From: Folioceros fuciformis
Taxonomy: Eukaryota; Anthocerotophyta; Anthocerotopsida; Anthocerotales
DNA: 39,499 bases
Assembly (NCBI GenBank): GCA_049999805.1
Contig: JBNGIO010006272.1
Coordinates: 374,975-414,473, forward strand
Direction of reading: 5' to 3'
Position numbers and translations under genes: made by a program. The notes beneath the pieces were generated by a model. That model was not told the DNA's origin. It saw only the letters and a program-made list of their open reading frames with translations, and did no database searches. Shown here in pieces: positions 1 through 11,000 of this stretch. Each line of letters begins with the position of its first letter. Position 1 is the first letter of the stretch.

Positions 1-319
1 GAGCAGGAAAGCGGGAAGCCGCGATGGCGAGACGCCGCGCTTAAATCCCAGAAGCCAGGCAAGCGTGGTGCCTGCAGGGAAGACAGACAAGCAAGACAGG
101 ACACGCCAATGAACAGGAGACGGAGGCGACAATGGTGCCCAGCGCCAGCTCTATACTCGCCCCCAAAACCTCCAAACCAGCGCTTCAAATTTTGAATTCG
201 CTCACCTGCCCGAAAATCATGTGACCGTTATCACTGTAAAACGAGTGTACCACACGCAATTTTGAAAACAATGTTTGTGTCTATTCATAACTTACACGTC
301 TACGAACTTCCACAACTCA
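1..319. other. Left flank, no gene recognised
   Basis: This stretch lies outside the left end of the MULE element. The first 170 bases are GC-rich and the rest is AT-richer. Only short open frames are present and none resembles a known protein. Since the MULE sits just downstream of ERMP1 (transcribed leftwards), this flank may once have been the continuation of the ERMP1 3' untranslated or intergenic region before insertion. That is inference only. Confidence 0.4.
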
Positions 320-328
320 CCCCCGTAA

Positions 329-542
329 AGCAGGAGCTATTGGTAAACACGAAGTAATGAGACACATAACTCGAGGCCGGCGCAAATGGTTTTGCCTTCG
401 GCATCTCATATGTCATGAGGCCATGCCCACTCGCACCCACTGCGCATGTCCACACCATCCCGCACACGTTACCGTTGGACGGCAACAGCGTGTCTGCCAA
501 ACTCCGTCCCTAAGTTGTGCCAGGTATATTTATGCTAGGGGA
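329..542 (+). repeat. Left terminal inverted repeat of the MULE
   Basis: The sequence from GCAGGAGCTATTGG inwards is the reverse complement of 5054-5327. By eye the outer 160 bases differ at about four substitutions and one single-base indel. The match weakens after the segment reading TAAGTTGTGCCAGG near 511-524 and is lost after about 542. This copy lacks the 39-bp duplication present in the right repeat. Confidence 0.9.
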
Positions 543-874
543 TTAGTTTTGTTTCAGTGTTCGGGTGTCACTTGCGCCCGCCTCCAGCCGACGAATTCAA
601 GGGCTCAGGAGTGAGACAGAAAGTAGGTTTCGTGCACAATGGCAGTGTGATCCAGTATGGCAGTGTGATCCAGTGTGATGCAGCGCTTGCACAATTGTAG
701 TGTATGGTTGTGCATTCACGCAGCCTTTCCATGTTTTCACCCAGCCTTAACCCTTTGGGGAGAAAGCTTGCTTCCGTCAAATTCTTGGCTATGTTTGGTG
801 TCTAGCTCATTTGAAGGCAAATCTTTCAGGGTTTGTCTCGCTGGAAATGGCCATCAAACTCCCCAACAATGGGT

Positions 875-1900
875 GGAAAACGGATGCATAACAACAAAAT
901 TGCAGCACAACATTTCTTCCAGATCGCTTCATGCACTATTTGCAAAATGACCTGGCCAATATCTTGAATCGAAGCCCTCTGCATGGGCTACAGAATGATA
1001 TGTCTGTACTTTGGTTTGGCATCCAAATGCTTGTGGTATATTGAAAAACGGATGCATAACAACAAGATGCAGCATAATGTTTTTACCAGATCACTTCATG
1101 CACTATTTGTAGAATGCCCTAGTCAATATTTTGAATCGAAGCCCTTTGCACGGGCTACATAATGATATGTCTATACTTTGGTTTGNNNNNNNNNNGATAT
1201 GTCTATACTTTGGTTTGGCATGCACTATTTGTAGAATGCCCTGGTCAATATTTTGAATCAAAGCCCTTTGCACGGGCTACATAATGATATGTCTATGCTT
1301 TGGTTTGGCATCCAAATGCTTGCGATATCATCGAAAATCGAATGCATAAGAACGAGAATGCAGCAGAACTTTTTTACCAGATCGCTTCATGCACTATTTG
1401 CCGAATGCCTTGGTCAATATTTTGAATCAAAGCCCTTTGCACGGGCTACAGAATGATATGTCTATACTTTGGTTTGGCATCCAAATGCGTGCGATATCAT
1501 CGAAAATCGAATGCATAAGAACGAGAATGCAGCAGAACTTTTTTACCAGATCGCTTCATGCACTATTTGCCGAATGCCTTGGTCAATATATTGAATCAAA
1601 GCGTTTTGCACGGGCTACAGAATGATATGTCTACACTTTGGTTTGGCATCCAAATGCTTGCGATATCATCGAAAATCGAATGCATAAGAACGAGAATGCA
1701 ACAGAACTTTTTTACCAGATCGCTTCATGCACTATTTGCCGAATGCCTTGGTCAATATATTGAATCAAAGCGCTTTGCACGGGCTACAGAATGATATGTT
1801 TATATTTTGGTTTGGCATCCAAATGCTTGCAGTATCATCGAAAAACGGATGCACAAGAATGAGAATGCAGCAAGAGGTTTTTGCTGATTTTTGCATGCAC
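875..1900 (+). repeat. Tandem array of 169-bp units inside the MULE
   Basis: Units beginning ATGCACTATTTG recur at 930, 1098, 1389, 1558 and 1727, the last three exactly 169 bp apart and over 95% alike. Outer units are more diverged, as usual for arrays homogenised from the centre. One unit near 1220 carries an internal deletion with GCAT microhomology at its junction. Short open frames across the array repeat the same peptide (SLHALFAECLGQY) but have no start or context of a gene, so I treat the array as a noncoding satellite. Confidence 0.95.
1186..1195. other. 10-N gap between identical flanks (assembly join)
   Basis: The 22 bases before the gap (1164-1185) equal the 22 bases after it (1196-1217). 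The gap therefore probably represents two contig ends that overlap rather than missing sequence, or a collapsed repeat unit in the 169-bp array. Confidence 0.85.
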
Positions 1901-2309
1901 AATTCATGTATTTCTGTGCCCAGTGTCTTGAATTGAAGGTCTATGTAGCGATCACAGAATGATATGTCTGTATTGTGTTTTGGACCCCAAACAACGGAGT
2001 TTTGGTTGTAAGATGGATTTCGACAATCACATTTGCAAGTGACTGAGCAAAGACAAAAAACGTGGCCAGCCTTTGCAGAGTTGGCAAGGATTGGCATTTC
2101 TACTTAATTGATTCACTACATGCAGCCTTCCCTACAGCTTGTTCAGCAAATGTAGGGCGCTTTGCCTTCGGAGGCAGTTTCCATGATAGACGATTTTCCT
2201 AAAACGGTTTCTTCCTCTTCAAGCTATTGTCAGACGCTTTACCTATTGGCAAGAGGTATGGAATCTGCATTAGACTATTCTCCTCAGCCTCTGCAGCCAC
2301 ACCCTCTAA
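1901..2309. other. MULE internal sequence, no gene recognised
   Basis: This lies between the 169-bp array and the transposase remnant. Open frames are short and none is recognisable. It probably contains the 3' end of the transposase transcript, which would be read leftwards. Confidence 0.4.
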
Positions 2310-4448
2310 CTACCGAAACACACCTTGTATAAGTGCAACTGCATGGGCCTCAATGCTAGGTTTCCTCTGCACTAAACTTGATACGTTTTCCCAAACAGTT
2401 GCAAAGTTCATTTGGCGGGGGACAGGAGCTCTCGTAATCACGTTTGTTCCAACATCCATAGCTTGTGACAAAGGACGATGTACAATTGTTAGCTCGTTTC
2501 GAACACTACCACAAAGTTCAGCCTCCCTAATAGATAATAGAGGTGCTTGTTTGTACGATTCTTGTGAAGTAGCCACTGATGCATAAATACCCACAAGGGT
2601 TTCTGTGGGCACTACTTCCTGCAAGAACATCATGATCTTCACTTGATGCTTACAAAGAAACCCTGTAGATAAAATCTTGCATGTGCAGCTGCCCCAAGGA
2701 GAGATGGCATTAAACACATGATAAGCCTTGTTCTTCTTTGCATTTTCACTCCTCACGATAACATATGGTTGCCCAGTACAAGGTAGGGATACATCGGACT
2801 ATGGGATTTCCAATGCTTTCTTTAGTGCACTTTGGACAACCAGTTCTTGCTTCTTATTCCTAATGATGCCACTCCTCTTACATTGTCTTTGGTACAAAAA
2901 ATGTTTGTTCACTTCGTTCTTCAGGATATGTAAAAGCTAGTCGAGTCGTCTGCTATGAAGATTCTTCTTTGTGAGGAGACAACGATACTTAAGGTGATGA
3001 TGATAAGCTTCGATCGAAGAGTTGAAGTCTTGACCTGCGTGAGGTATAGTCCTTACTACCTTTATCGACATGTCCATGACATTTCCCTACTGCTGCTAAA
3101 AATTATGCACAAAACTGGCTTCCGAGGCACCATACACCTCGTAAAACTTCTGAAGCTTCATCTGGGCTGATGCTAGATCATTCCTTGAGTCCATGTCCAT
3201 GTACATAACATTTCCCAAGGCCTTCATCATGGCTGCCATGTTACTTGCGGACTTGACTTTCATCAATAGCTGCTGCAACCATGCCCACCGTACATGCCAT
3301 AGACAGAGAAACACAAGAGTTGTGCTGCCAAACACTTGCTGGATTGCTTTTATCTCTACTGCACAGTCATCGACAAGGAAAGCCGTAGGATGCCAATCTA
3401 ACCGTACTGACTGCAATTTCCTTTGCAAAGCCTTTAACCACATGGCCATGTGTTCTGCAATAGATTGATTAGTAATTACCTAGGCCACCAGTATGCCATT
3501 GCGGTGATCATCGAACACCGGCAAAGTGAATAATTAAAACTGAAATAAAGAGACAGTGAGTTAGGAAGCTAGCATCCCACAATCTTGTGTTTGAAATGCA
3601 AAGAATCTAACCTTCCACTTGTATGTGCTGAACGTGGCATCCATTGAAATGATGGATTGATGCCCCCATTAAAGCATGCATTCCTCCTGGAAGCTTGTTT
3701 GAAACCCTAAGGTAAAATGTGTACTCTCCATTGAAGCACCAGGTGGTGGGAAGAAAACAATATCCCTGTGGATGTCAATCCACAGCTTGACACTAACTTC
3801 ATCAATGGTATGGAGTCTCCAACTCCTTGCATCCAACTCAGCCTGCAAGTTGCGTATGTCCTTAGGCAAGAGAAAATCATCTTCATGTAAGACAGCGTTA
3901 GGATCCCGTTGCATCCTAACATAGACATCGTTCTCGTGATCACATAAAATTTGGTAGGGAGTGCTTTTGCACAAAAGTTTGTGCTTCACCCATTCTCTCT
4001 TGCTTGTTGATAAAGAAGGAGCAAGAGCACGTGAGGGAGCTGCATCTGCTACTAACAATTCATGGCAAAAGTCACCAGAGGCATTCACGTGATGCCATTG
4101 ATCGAAACGGATTTGAGCAATATCTTGAAACAACTCCAATTGAGTAATGACAACCACAAACTGACAACCTACTTTCCTGCTCTCCCCACAAGCCACTTTG
4201 CTCCTTCGACTTCTAGGTCCAGACTTTGGCCTGTTAGTCATGTCCACCAAGGGTGCATCACTTTGGAGACAGTTGTCAGATCTAGAACCATAAGCACAAC
4301 AATATCGTATGTATTGTTTTGGTGTGGTTGGTGGCAGGATATTATACTTACGTGCTTTTGCCCTGGATAACGTGCAGCGTTTCACAAGCCTGGTTGGAAA
4401 AATTGGATTTTGCTCCTCACTGTTAAGAAGTCTGAAACCCTTTCCCAT
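2310..4448 (-). pseudogene. MULE transposase with SWIM zinc finger, broken
   Basis: The remnant encodes the enzyme that cuts and moves the MULE. In transcript order: a Cys/His-rich N-terminal region near 4330-4010 (CCAYGSRSDNC, KVGCQF, ending HHVNASGDFCHE), probably the DNA-binding domain; the first catalytic Asp region SMDATFSTYKWK near 3640; an intron with GT-AG ends at about 3526-3609; LPVFDDHRNGILVA near 3520-3485; the second Asp region FLVDDCAVEI near 3385; CLWHVRWAW near 3300; IPHAGQDFNSSIEAYHHHLK near 3040-2985; and a SWIM finger CTCKILSTGFLCKH near 2680-2640. All are hallmarks of the MULE family. Breaks include TAG after GILVA where Trp is expected, two TAG codons after FVHNF, a stop after SRRLD, and a frame change just before SMDATF. 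The protein cannot be made as it stands. Confidence 0.85.
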
Positions 4449-4500
4449 AGAATGTAAGCAGTCTTCACCTCCATTACAATTTTACGAACTACATGTATGG

Positions 4501-4686
4501 GTGTCCAACCATTCCTAGCCAGTTCTGTTGAAAATATCTGGCAGTGGAGTCTGGATCTCACATGAAAACCTTGCCATCTAAAGAGGTAGCAAAGTGTCCA
4601 ACCATTCCAAGCCAGTTCTATTGAAAATGCCTGGCACCGGAGTCTAGATCTCATACGGAAACCTTGCCATCTAGAAAGGTAGCAAA
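4501..4686 (+). repeat. 93-bp tandem duplication
   Basis: Two adjacent copies, 4501-4593 and 4594-4686, both start GTGTCCAACCATTCC and differ at several positions. They lie upstream of the MULE transposase remnant, in what would be its promoter or leader. Confidence 0.85.
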
Positions 4687-5053
4687 ACACCTGACGTTAA
4701 AAGGCTTAACCGGTCCCAAGATTAGGCTAATTAAATGATGTATGTGAAGCAATCACAACTCTTGTGAATCAACTGGAGGAACTGAAAACTTACACTTTAC
4801 GGACGAGATGAACTACAAGCCCCCCACACCTAATCAATCCATCGCAGCACTTCCCGTCAATCCATCGCAGGACTTCCCGTACGCACACGCCTCCCGCACC
4901 TACAAGGACCATCATACCACTTCCCATAGCGTGATCAGCAACGCACATTGCTAGCTTGGTGTGACACACTCGACTAATTGAGCGGGGAAGGTCCGGAGAC
5001 TTTCATTACATGTGTTTTGAAACCAAAGCGTTTTGCCCGCCCGTTTTCGTTCC
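4687..5053. other. MULE internal spacer, no gene recognised
   Basis: This stretch joins the 93-bp duplication to the right inverted repeat. It includes a short direct repeat (CAATCCATCGCAG at about 4835 and 4858). I see no coding signal. Confidence 0.4.
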
Positions 5054-5054
5054 C

Positions 5055-5327
5055 CTGACATGAGTTTACCCTGGCACAACTTAGGGACGGAGTTTGGCAG
5101 AGCGGGTGTCTAAACGGGCGCGACAAGCTGTTGCCGTCCAACGGGTGTCTAAACGGGCGCGACAAGCTGTTGCCGTCCAACGGTAACGTGTGCGGGATGG
5201 TGTGGACCTGCGCAGTGGGTGCGAGTGGGCATGGCCTCATGACATATGAGATGCCGGAAGGCAAAACCATTTGCGCCGGCCTCGAGTTATGTGCCTCATT
5301 GCTTCGTGTGTACCAATAGCTCCTGCG
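5055..5327 (-). repeat. Right terminal inverted repeat of the MULE
   Basis: This is the inverted counterpart of 329-542. It is longer because it holds two tandem copies of a 39-bp unit (5103-5141 and 5142-5180, starting CGGGTGTCTAAACGGGCGCG). The left repeat lacks this unit, so the expansion, or a loss on the left, happened in one arm only. Confidence 0.9.
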
Positions 5328-5384
5328 CCCCCGGAAGGGGAAGAACAGAATCGTCTTGGGAGCCGCTCCTTTTGCATTATAGCC

Positions 5385-8300
5385 CTAGGCGTCTGGGACA
5401 TTCTGACGCCGCAGCTTGGCTAAGTAGGCTAAGGGGTACGGGGAGGTGGATTTCCCGAACGAGGTACAGTGAGGGAGCTTGCTCTCGATCCTGGACACAT
5501 GCTCAGTGACGAGGTTCACATCTGTTCTGAGCTTCAGGAGATCCTCCTCCAGCTCCTGATCCGAGGCAGGGTTTGGAGACTTCGGCCACCAGAAGAGAGT
5601 GAGGCGGAATTTGTGAGGTCCGAGTTGGTCGGTTGTGTATTGAATCTGATGCCATCCCTTAACGCCGATGATTTCTTCGAGAGGGACTGACATGGTCCAG
5701 GTCTCTGATGAGGAGCAACCGAAAAGCAAGGGCTCCCGTTAGGAAACACGGGTCAATTATTGAGTACGGCTTGCGATAGATGTGCACTGACCTTGATTAG
5801 GGTTTGCGCTTTCGATGCTCAGTTTCTGGATTTCGTTCGTATTGATGGCAAGTTGCCACCGGTGGGAGAATGCCGTGTTGATGACCACTGTAGTGGCTCT
5901 CACATCGTCCTCCACTTTGTGACTGGTTACCAGGAGTGATGGTCGTTCTTGCCATAGATTGCTGTCGAGGTTGACGGGTTTCGTGCAGCCGTATTTTACC
6001 ACGTAGCTCGCAAAGTCTGGACCACCTTTGTGGCAAGTGAAACCCTCATCTGCCAGAAAGTCGAGTTCGTAGTCCAGGTTGCCAGGGGTGCTGGATGCAA
6101 GAGAGATGTAAGCTATTCCTGGTGTTCCATCACTGCCTGTTTCAATAACGTGGACAACCTGTTGAACAGCGGAACCGTGTCAGGTTACAGTGTGAGTCTC
6201 GTCAGAACCACTTCAGAATCCCGGCTTCGAAATCATGCTGTGCAGGGTGATGAGGAATGGGGAAGCTGCTCTCACATTGACTGTCCTTCCTACTTCGGGA
6301 GTGAAAGCTGGAAAAGTTTGGCAGAAAACCAGCAGAAGGGCTCCTGAAGCCACTAAGGCGCAGCCGGGAATGACCCCTCGCACACCCCCTGAGGAACGAA
6401 GTAACTTGGTAAACAGGGGCAGGCTCATCCAGCCACTCGCTGAAGCTCGAGCATCTGGGCAAAGGAATGTCAGCTTAGCTTACCCCATCGGTGAACAAAC
6501 GGCCAGAAGTACGTGAACCACAAGCAGATGATAACAGAGATCAGCCCAGCTACGAGAATGTTCCCGACCCAATCGGGAGTACCGCCAGGAAACCTGCACA
6601 GTGGATAGTTGTGTCAGTTGCATCAGCTGAAAAAATCTGAAGTCCCCAGAGCCTCAAGCTGTAGACGCAAGGAATAAAAAGACACCTGTCAAATCGCACC
6701 ATATTGCCAATCACGAACTGGGGTAAAAGGAAGATGGGATCTGCACTCAAGATCGTGGGGGGGATTACACCAACCCAGAAGGACACCAAGCTCAAAGGGC
6801 TCCTGGATTGTCTTCCACGGGCGTGATAGTTCAGGAGAATATCTGCACACCGGCAGGAACCTAGGTTAGCCACAACAAACAAACGCCAGTGCATTCAGGG
6901 AATTTGCGAATTGAGCACTCCATTCCCGGCAAACTTACAGGAGGCGGCAGGAAAAAGCAACCAGGACAGTGCCAGATACGATGACCCTGCATTCACTGAC
7001 GTGCCAAGTGCAAGGACTCCCATCCACTGTACAAGACCTGCCTTGTACGACCACCTTTCTGCATCCACTTCCACGAGGTAGTGATCCACTCCACCTTCAG
7101 ATGAATGGACTTTGCGCAGGTGGTACTCCAAAACCGTCCTCCCAAGCCAGTTGCCAATAAGAGCACCAAGCAAGGCAGGTGCCCCAAAAAGACCAATGCA
7201 TAACCAGGGATTGGCAATAAACGCTATTGCATGAGAGCCCAAACGCGGCACGATAAACGAGATGATTACAGCGAACAAGATGGATGATCCCCAAGTGAGA
7301 AGAAGAGTCAAGAGAGCAAGAACCAAAGATATTGCAGCTGGCAAACCATACGGCAGGACTGACGCAACAAAAAGGAGCAGTGACTGTAATAGCACAGATC
7401 TGTGAAGCACGTTCGCGAACTCCTTCGTGTATGTGACGGCATACTTGCCCTGCACTAAGACAAGACCATGGTTGAAAGGAAGGGCCTAAACCACGACAAT
7501 GTGATATCAACAAGCAGCTACTTCAGCACTTACCAAAATGTCAAGGTAGACCATGTCCATCTTGTTTTCTAGTGCATGAAGTTGAGTGGCATTCCCTCTA
7601 GGTACGGCTGCCAGTTCTGGAGATGATGAAACTTCCCTAAGAAAGGCCAACACATTGTCTCCAGACTGCTGCAAGGACCCACTGCTTAGGAACTCTATCT
7701 TGTCGTTCTGGAGGCAACAAACAAAACAGAAAGTCAGGGCCAATGCTGACGACATAAAAACTTTGCCACCGCACTCACCTATAACGTTGAAACCTCAAAA
7801 TGACCATCATAAGCCAACACAAATCTATAGCTTCACACCTTGGTATGGTAGACGGCGAAATTCCCCATGAACGCAAAGTCAAGACCAGAGAGTCCTGCAA
7901 CCTCCCTGTACACCTGGAAATCGGTCGCAGACTTTATTTGTCCCGATTGAAATACATCCTGCATTACAAGCACCACCCACCGTTTGAATTCCTCAGGGTC
8001 GCGATGACCCGACAGCCACGTATTGCAAGGCTTGCAGTTGTCAGGGAGGATGTTTCTCAACACACCAATAGACATTCCCAGGACCAATCCACGGAGTACA
8101 CTTGGGCACTGAAACGCAAGAAAACAGTGGGGCTGTACATGTCCAGTTAAACGATGGACCTTGCTGCAGCATGAAAGAGACTGGAAAACACAAGGCAGGC
8201 TTATAATACCTGGCACATTATTTGAAGTGCCGGAGAAGGAGCGACTTTAGCAAAAGCCTCAAGTAACCACTGATCAGGAGCCTGCAATAAAGGCACTACA

Positions 8301-9524
8301 AAGCCTGAACATAAAATCGAAAATAAAAGGCGAAAACGGCTCCTACCATAAAATCGAAAAATGCGAAGAGAGTCAGGGCATGAGGTGAACAAAGTACCTG
8401 AAAGAGAGTGAACCTCCCACCCACGCCATTAGATTCGAGGTCCATGAAGGCTTTGATAGAATTTCTCCAAGGATGCTGGAAATGAAACAGATGTGTGATA
8501 CAACAGAAAGTCTTAACCAGTTGATGACACGGCACACATCTCCAGTTGTGCCTCGACAGCCTTCTCCCAATTCCCTCAAGCTACAGAGTGCTCAGGTTCT
8601 GGATGAGCTGAAACCCACCTGAGTGATAAAAGAATGAGCACCATTCAGCCCTTCCTCCTCCCCCGTGTTAAATAAAAACACTACCGAGTTCTCAAATGTG
8701 CGGCCTGACTGAGTAAGCGTACGAAGAAGCTCCAACATAACGGCTACACATGAGCTGCAGTCTCCAGCGCCTGCCCTGAAGAGACCAACAGAGTATGCAA
8801 TTCATCACACGCAAAAGCCAACATTACTCCGAAGCAGATGCACCATCTTCAAACTCACGTTGTCACAACAGAGTCAATGTGTGAAGAGACCAGAAAAGCA
8901 TTCTGGTGTGATGAGTCTTTCTTAGAACCAACTCGGACGACCACTGACTTCAGATTAGAATACGCCAAAGTCTTCCCAAGAAACAGTCCTCCCTGAAGCC
9001 GATTGTACCCGGATGCAACAAACTCACTGATTTCTACATCCAAACCAGGGTCAGCTCGCAGTTGCACCAACCTGACTTGAGATACGACATACTGCAACCA
9101 ACACCAAGACAAATCTCATAAGCACGGCAGTCCACAGCATCCACAATTCAACCCATCTGCAAGTACGCAAGCCTAAATATCCTACCTTCACAGCCTGTTC
9201 CAGGGCATCGGACCCCACTGGATGGGGACCAACAGCAATCAAGGCCTTCACATGCGCCAAAGCCCTCTCCTCCGAAAATTCAGCCAGCCCGGCAGCACGG
9301 GCGGACTTTGCTTCTGGCAGCCTGTTCTGATACTGATGCACAAAATAGGCTCCGTAGACCAACACCACCAGCATGGTAGTCCAATCCAGAGCACCCCTCC
9401 AAGCTTTTCTAAATTCCCGTGTGGGCCGCTGCAAGCCATGAGAACCGGGCTCCTCCTTAACAGAATCGTCTCCTTCCGTTGCGCTCTGCTGGGCCCGCTT
9501 AGAGCGATTCCGAACCGCAGCCAT
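5385..9524 (-). CDS. ERMP1: Endoplasmic reticulum metallopeptidase 1 (M28 family), 13 exons
   Basis: This is a membrane-bound zinc exopeptidase of the ER, M28 family, plant ERMP1 type. Exons (high to low): 9186-9524, 8859-9091, 8619-8775, 8398-8475, 8210-8281, 7839-7958, 7534-7707, 6939-7449, 6686-6842, 6484-6593, 6276-6454, 5792-6158, 5385-5704. All introns are GT-AG and the sum is 2817 nt, giving 938 residues, close to the family's usual 870-900. A single TM helix is at about 47-64. Zinc and catalytic residues are all present: His184 and Asp186 in SHIDSV, bridging Asp196 in GAGDC, Glu230 and Glu231 in NTGEEEG, Glu257 in DLESNG, His331 in VYHTK. Exons 8-11 encode the multi-span membrane region and exons 12-13 the lumenal C-terminal domain. 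The ATG at 9524 opens MAAVRNR; the frame extends upstream only to a GTG. It looks functional. Its 3' untranslated region runs straight into the MULE. Confidence 0.95.
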
Positions 9525-10220
9525 CTCCTCTACCAATAATTCTACCACCCAACCCGGAACTAGGGAGAGGAAGAACAAAAATCGAAGCGGAAGCTCCTCA
9601 GTCCACACATGAAAATCGAACTTGTTGATTCACAAGAGCTTGACAAGACTGGTCTCGTGGTCGGGTACTCATGTCGTGTTCCACACAGGAGATGCTCAGT
9701 GAAAGCCGCAGGTGTACTCGTTTGGCGTTTTCCTTTCTCGGTGGGGAAGAAGAAACAATTTCTCCACAATCAAGCTGTTTACACATTCACGGTGGAGACC
9801 GTCGTGATCTGCAGGGGACCTTCGTACGAGCGGGAAATCTCATGCGGAACCCAACAAACGTGCCACTCCTACGCTGGAGAGAAGCTCAGCTTTCGGATTT
9901 CTCGTGGCGGCCATAGCAGTATCCCCGCCGGCATCTCAGCTTACGGCTCCCGCCTCTGAACCGAAGGGTGGAGAGGATGATTAAGGAATATCATTAAATC
10001 GACTGGCTCCCACATGAGGCTAATGAAGCGACTAATTTCATTTTCAGTCAAGGCTGTTCATAAAATATAACATCTGGAGCATATACGATACATGCCGCCG
10101 GTGGCAGATAATTCTGTGAGCTTCTAACTTATTGAAATTGCGAAGTCCTTATACTAAGAGAGTGAGAAATGTCTCACGCCTGGAATTGCCGATCCATCCT
10201 CTAAGTCCTTTGCATATGCT
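9525..10220. other. ERMP1 upstream region, no further gene seen
   Basis: This holds the 5' leader and promoter of ERMP1, which reads leftwards. Open frames of 116 and 81 codons on the plus strand (9609-9959, 9671-9916) overlap the expected leader and resemble nothing known. I could not place a convincing TATA box. Confidence 0.4.
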
Positions 10221-10225
10221 TTGTC

Positions 10226-11000
10226 CCAAGCGACCTTCAAGTGCATGCATAAACCGTATAAGGGTTCTAGGTAATCATTCTCACGCATGCAATCAACACC
10301 ATGCGAAGACAAGGGTTCACTACAAAGTGTAAGGGCAGAACACCACAGCAAGTTGCATGCCAAAATAGAACCATGGCCTTCTAAAACTTCAACCTGCAAG
10401 CTACAACACAACCACAAAAGTGTGTGCCCAGACTATAACCATAGTCTACACCCTAAACTTATAGACATAATCACCACCCATAATCTACACCCACAATTGT
10501 TAACCATAAGCTGCAAGTGCATCCTGCAAGTAAACTCAGCAACCACAAATTGCAGCTAAAATCTGAAAATACAATATACAAGTACTCTCTATGATAACAC
10601 TATACAAGGCCAGGTGTAGATCCAATTTGCAGCCACAATTTGCAACTAAAACTAGCAACTGTAATTAACAACAAAAATCAAGTACAACCTGAAAACACAC
10701 TATGGAACCATGCATCCCATAAGGATATGTGTAGATTGAACTTACCAGCCTATAGTGCATGCACAAACCACATAAGAGGTTTGGAAAATCATTCTGAGCA
10801 CTTGCAATCAGCATTGCAAACTACATGCCCAATTTATAACCATAGTCTTCAACCACAAGCTCTAACCACAATCACCCCTCACAATTCTCAACCATAATGT
10901 GCAACAAAAACTTGCAACTTCACTCAACAACCACAATATGAAAATACAATGTGCAACTACACTTTGCAACTATACTCTGGTTTCAATTTGCAACTAAAAT
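10226..11000 (+). repeat. Imperfect direct duplication, AACCA/TGCAA-rich
   Basis: The segment starting GTGCATGCATAAACC at 10241 recurs at 10755, followed in both by AATCATTCT and by a TGCCCA...TATAACCATAGTC block (10425 and 10826). The copies are diverged and differ by indels of about 100 bp. Both are rich in CAACCACAA and TGCAA motifs and hold no credible reading frame. Confidence 0.75.

Larger units (their letters stand above)
329..5327 (-). mobile_element. Mutator-like (MULE) DNA transposon, decayed
   Basis: A 5.0-kb element is bounded by long terminal inverted repeats and carries a minus-strand transposase remnant with a SWIM zinc finger. The candidate target-site duplication is 9 bp, CCCCCGTAA at 320-328 against CCCCCGGAA at 5328-5336 (8 of 9 match), the size usual for MULEs. 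Reading from the left, the element holds the left inverted repeat, a 169-bp tandem array, the SWIM and transposase domains in reverse, a 93-bp tandem duplication and the right inverted repeat. Frames are broken by nonsense codons and at least one frame change, so it is non-autonomous today. The right end is 57 bp from the ERMP1 stop codon, so the element lies in or next to that gene's 3' untranslated region. The inverted repeats remain about 97% alike over their outer part, suggesting insertion not very long ago relative to the coding decay, or that a non-autonomous copy moved after the transposase died. Confidence 0.85.

Noticed and set aside
1253-1936. Series of 70-80 codon frames with repeated peptide
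   Set aside because: They simply follow the 169-bp tandem repeat and are not phased with 169 (not divisible by three), so no repeat protein is encoded.
9524-9608. Longer ERMP1 N-terminus starting at 9608
   Set aside because: The codon at 9608 is GTG, and the ATG at 9524 gives the short cytosolic tail before the first membrane helix that is normal for the family.
9609-9959. A 116-codon plus-strand frame upstream of ERMP1
   Set aside because: It overlaps the expected ERMP1 leader on the opposite strand, has no recognisable domain and no supporting splice sites.
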